Shown here: piece by piece, positions 13,812 to 13,872 of the stretch
Layout of the letters: the number at the start of each line of letters is the position of its first letter
How positions within the stretch are numbered: the stretch's first letter is position 1
Origin: Candidatus Micrarchaeum sp.
Lineage (GTDB): Archaea > Micrarchaeota > Micrarchaeia > CAILAH01
Direction: 5' to 3'
Length of the DNA stretch: 13,872 nt
Assembly: GCA_020723045.1 (NCBI GenBank)
Contig: DYJQ01000022.1
Span: 2,291-16,162, forward strand
The notes under the pieces: model-generated
What the model saw: the letters and a program-made list of their open reading frames with translations, nothing else
What the model was told of the DNA's origin: nothing
Databases searched by the model: none
Position numbers and translations under genes: made by a program

Positions 13812-13872
13812 ATGAGTTGGAAGCGAATGGGTCAGGATTACATAAGGTTGTTTGCACTGGAGGGACAAGGCC
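13812..13872 (+). CDS. Partial gene, 5' end only, function unknown
   Basis: A frame opens at ATG 13812 and continues past the end of the window: MSWKRMGQDYIRLFALEGQG. No stop occurs in its 20 codons. ATG 13827 is an alternative start whose distance from the TATA-like element (13795-13802) matches that of other genes here. Too little is present to name a family. Confidence 0.3.
   Translation, partial: MSWKRMGQDYIRLFALEGQG

Noticed and set aside
1..13872. tRNA genes, CRISPR arrays or IS elements
   Set aside because: I saw no T-loop/acceptor pairing, no regularly spaced repeats and no transposase-like reading frame or terminal inverted repeats.

Overview
The window reads as a piece of an archaeal chromosome. 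Several predicted genes have an A/T-rich TATA-like element centred about 25-28 bp before the start codon, which is the archaeal leaderless arrangement. Some downstream genes of operons instead carry GGTG-type ribosome-binding sites. The gene content is also archaeal or prokaryote-general: a group-3-like [NiFe] hydrogenase, a HUMPS-family enzyme, a slipin, and the AMMECR1/Memo/radical-SAM trio. I cannot fix the lineage from the sequence alone.

Layout. Positions 1-299 hold a doubtful 49-codon ORF, a terminator-like hairpin with a T-run, and a TATA box. Positions 315-2137 (+) encode a short [NiFe]-hydrogenase small subunit, with Asp replacing the second Cys of the CxxC motif, and a complete large subunit with both nickel-binding CxxC motifs. 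On the minus strand follow a HAD phosphatase (2163-2798) and a lipoprotein with a degenerate cupredoxin-like domain (2836-3624). The lipoprotein is divergent from a small two-helix membrane protein (3688-4056, +), across a perfectly palindromic TATA element. A minus-strand cluster comes next: HUMPS-family decarboxylase/synthase (4080-4748), slipin (4784-5569) and hydrogenase maturation protease (5628-6017). The protease is a plausible processing enzyme for the large subunit, whose last nine residues follow the cleavage motif.

From about 6070 to 13771 lies an AmmeMemoRadiSam set: radical SAM enzyme (6070-7140, +), Memo homologue (13001-13771, -) and AMMECR1 homologue (12454-13029, -, overlapping memo). 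The two parts are separated by a 1558-residue DUF4011-SF1 helicase-PD-(D/E)XK nuclease-DUF3320 protein (7498-12174, -), the architecture of a candidate anti-phage defence protein (Hhe-type), together with short, A/T-rich or gene-poor spacers. A divergent gene begins at about 13812 and runs off the window.

The points most worth a second look are the Cys-to-Asp change in the hydrogenase small subunit, the defence-like helicase between the AmmeMemoRadiSam genes, the altered nuclease motif in that helicase, the duplicated initiation signal between the hydrogenase genes, and the symmetric shared TATA elements at divergent gene pairs.
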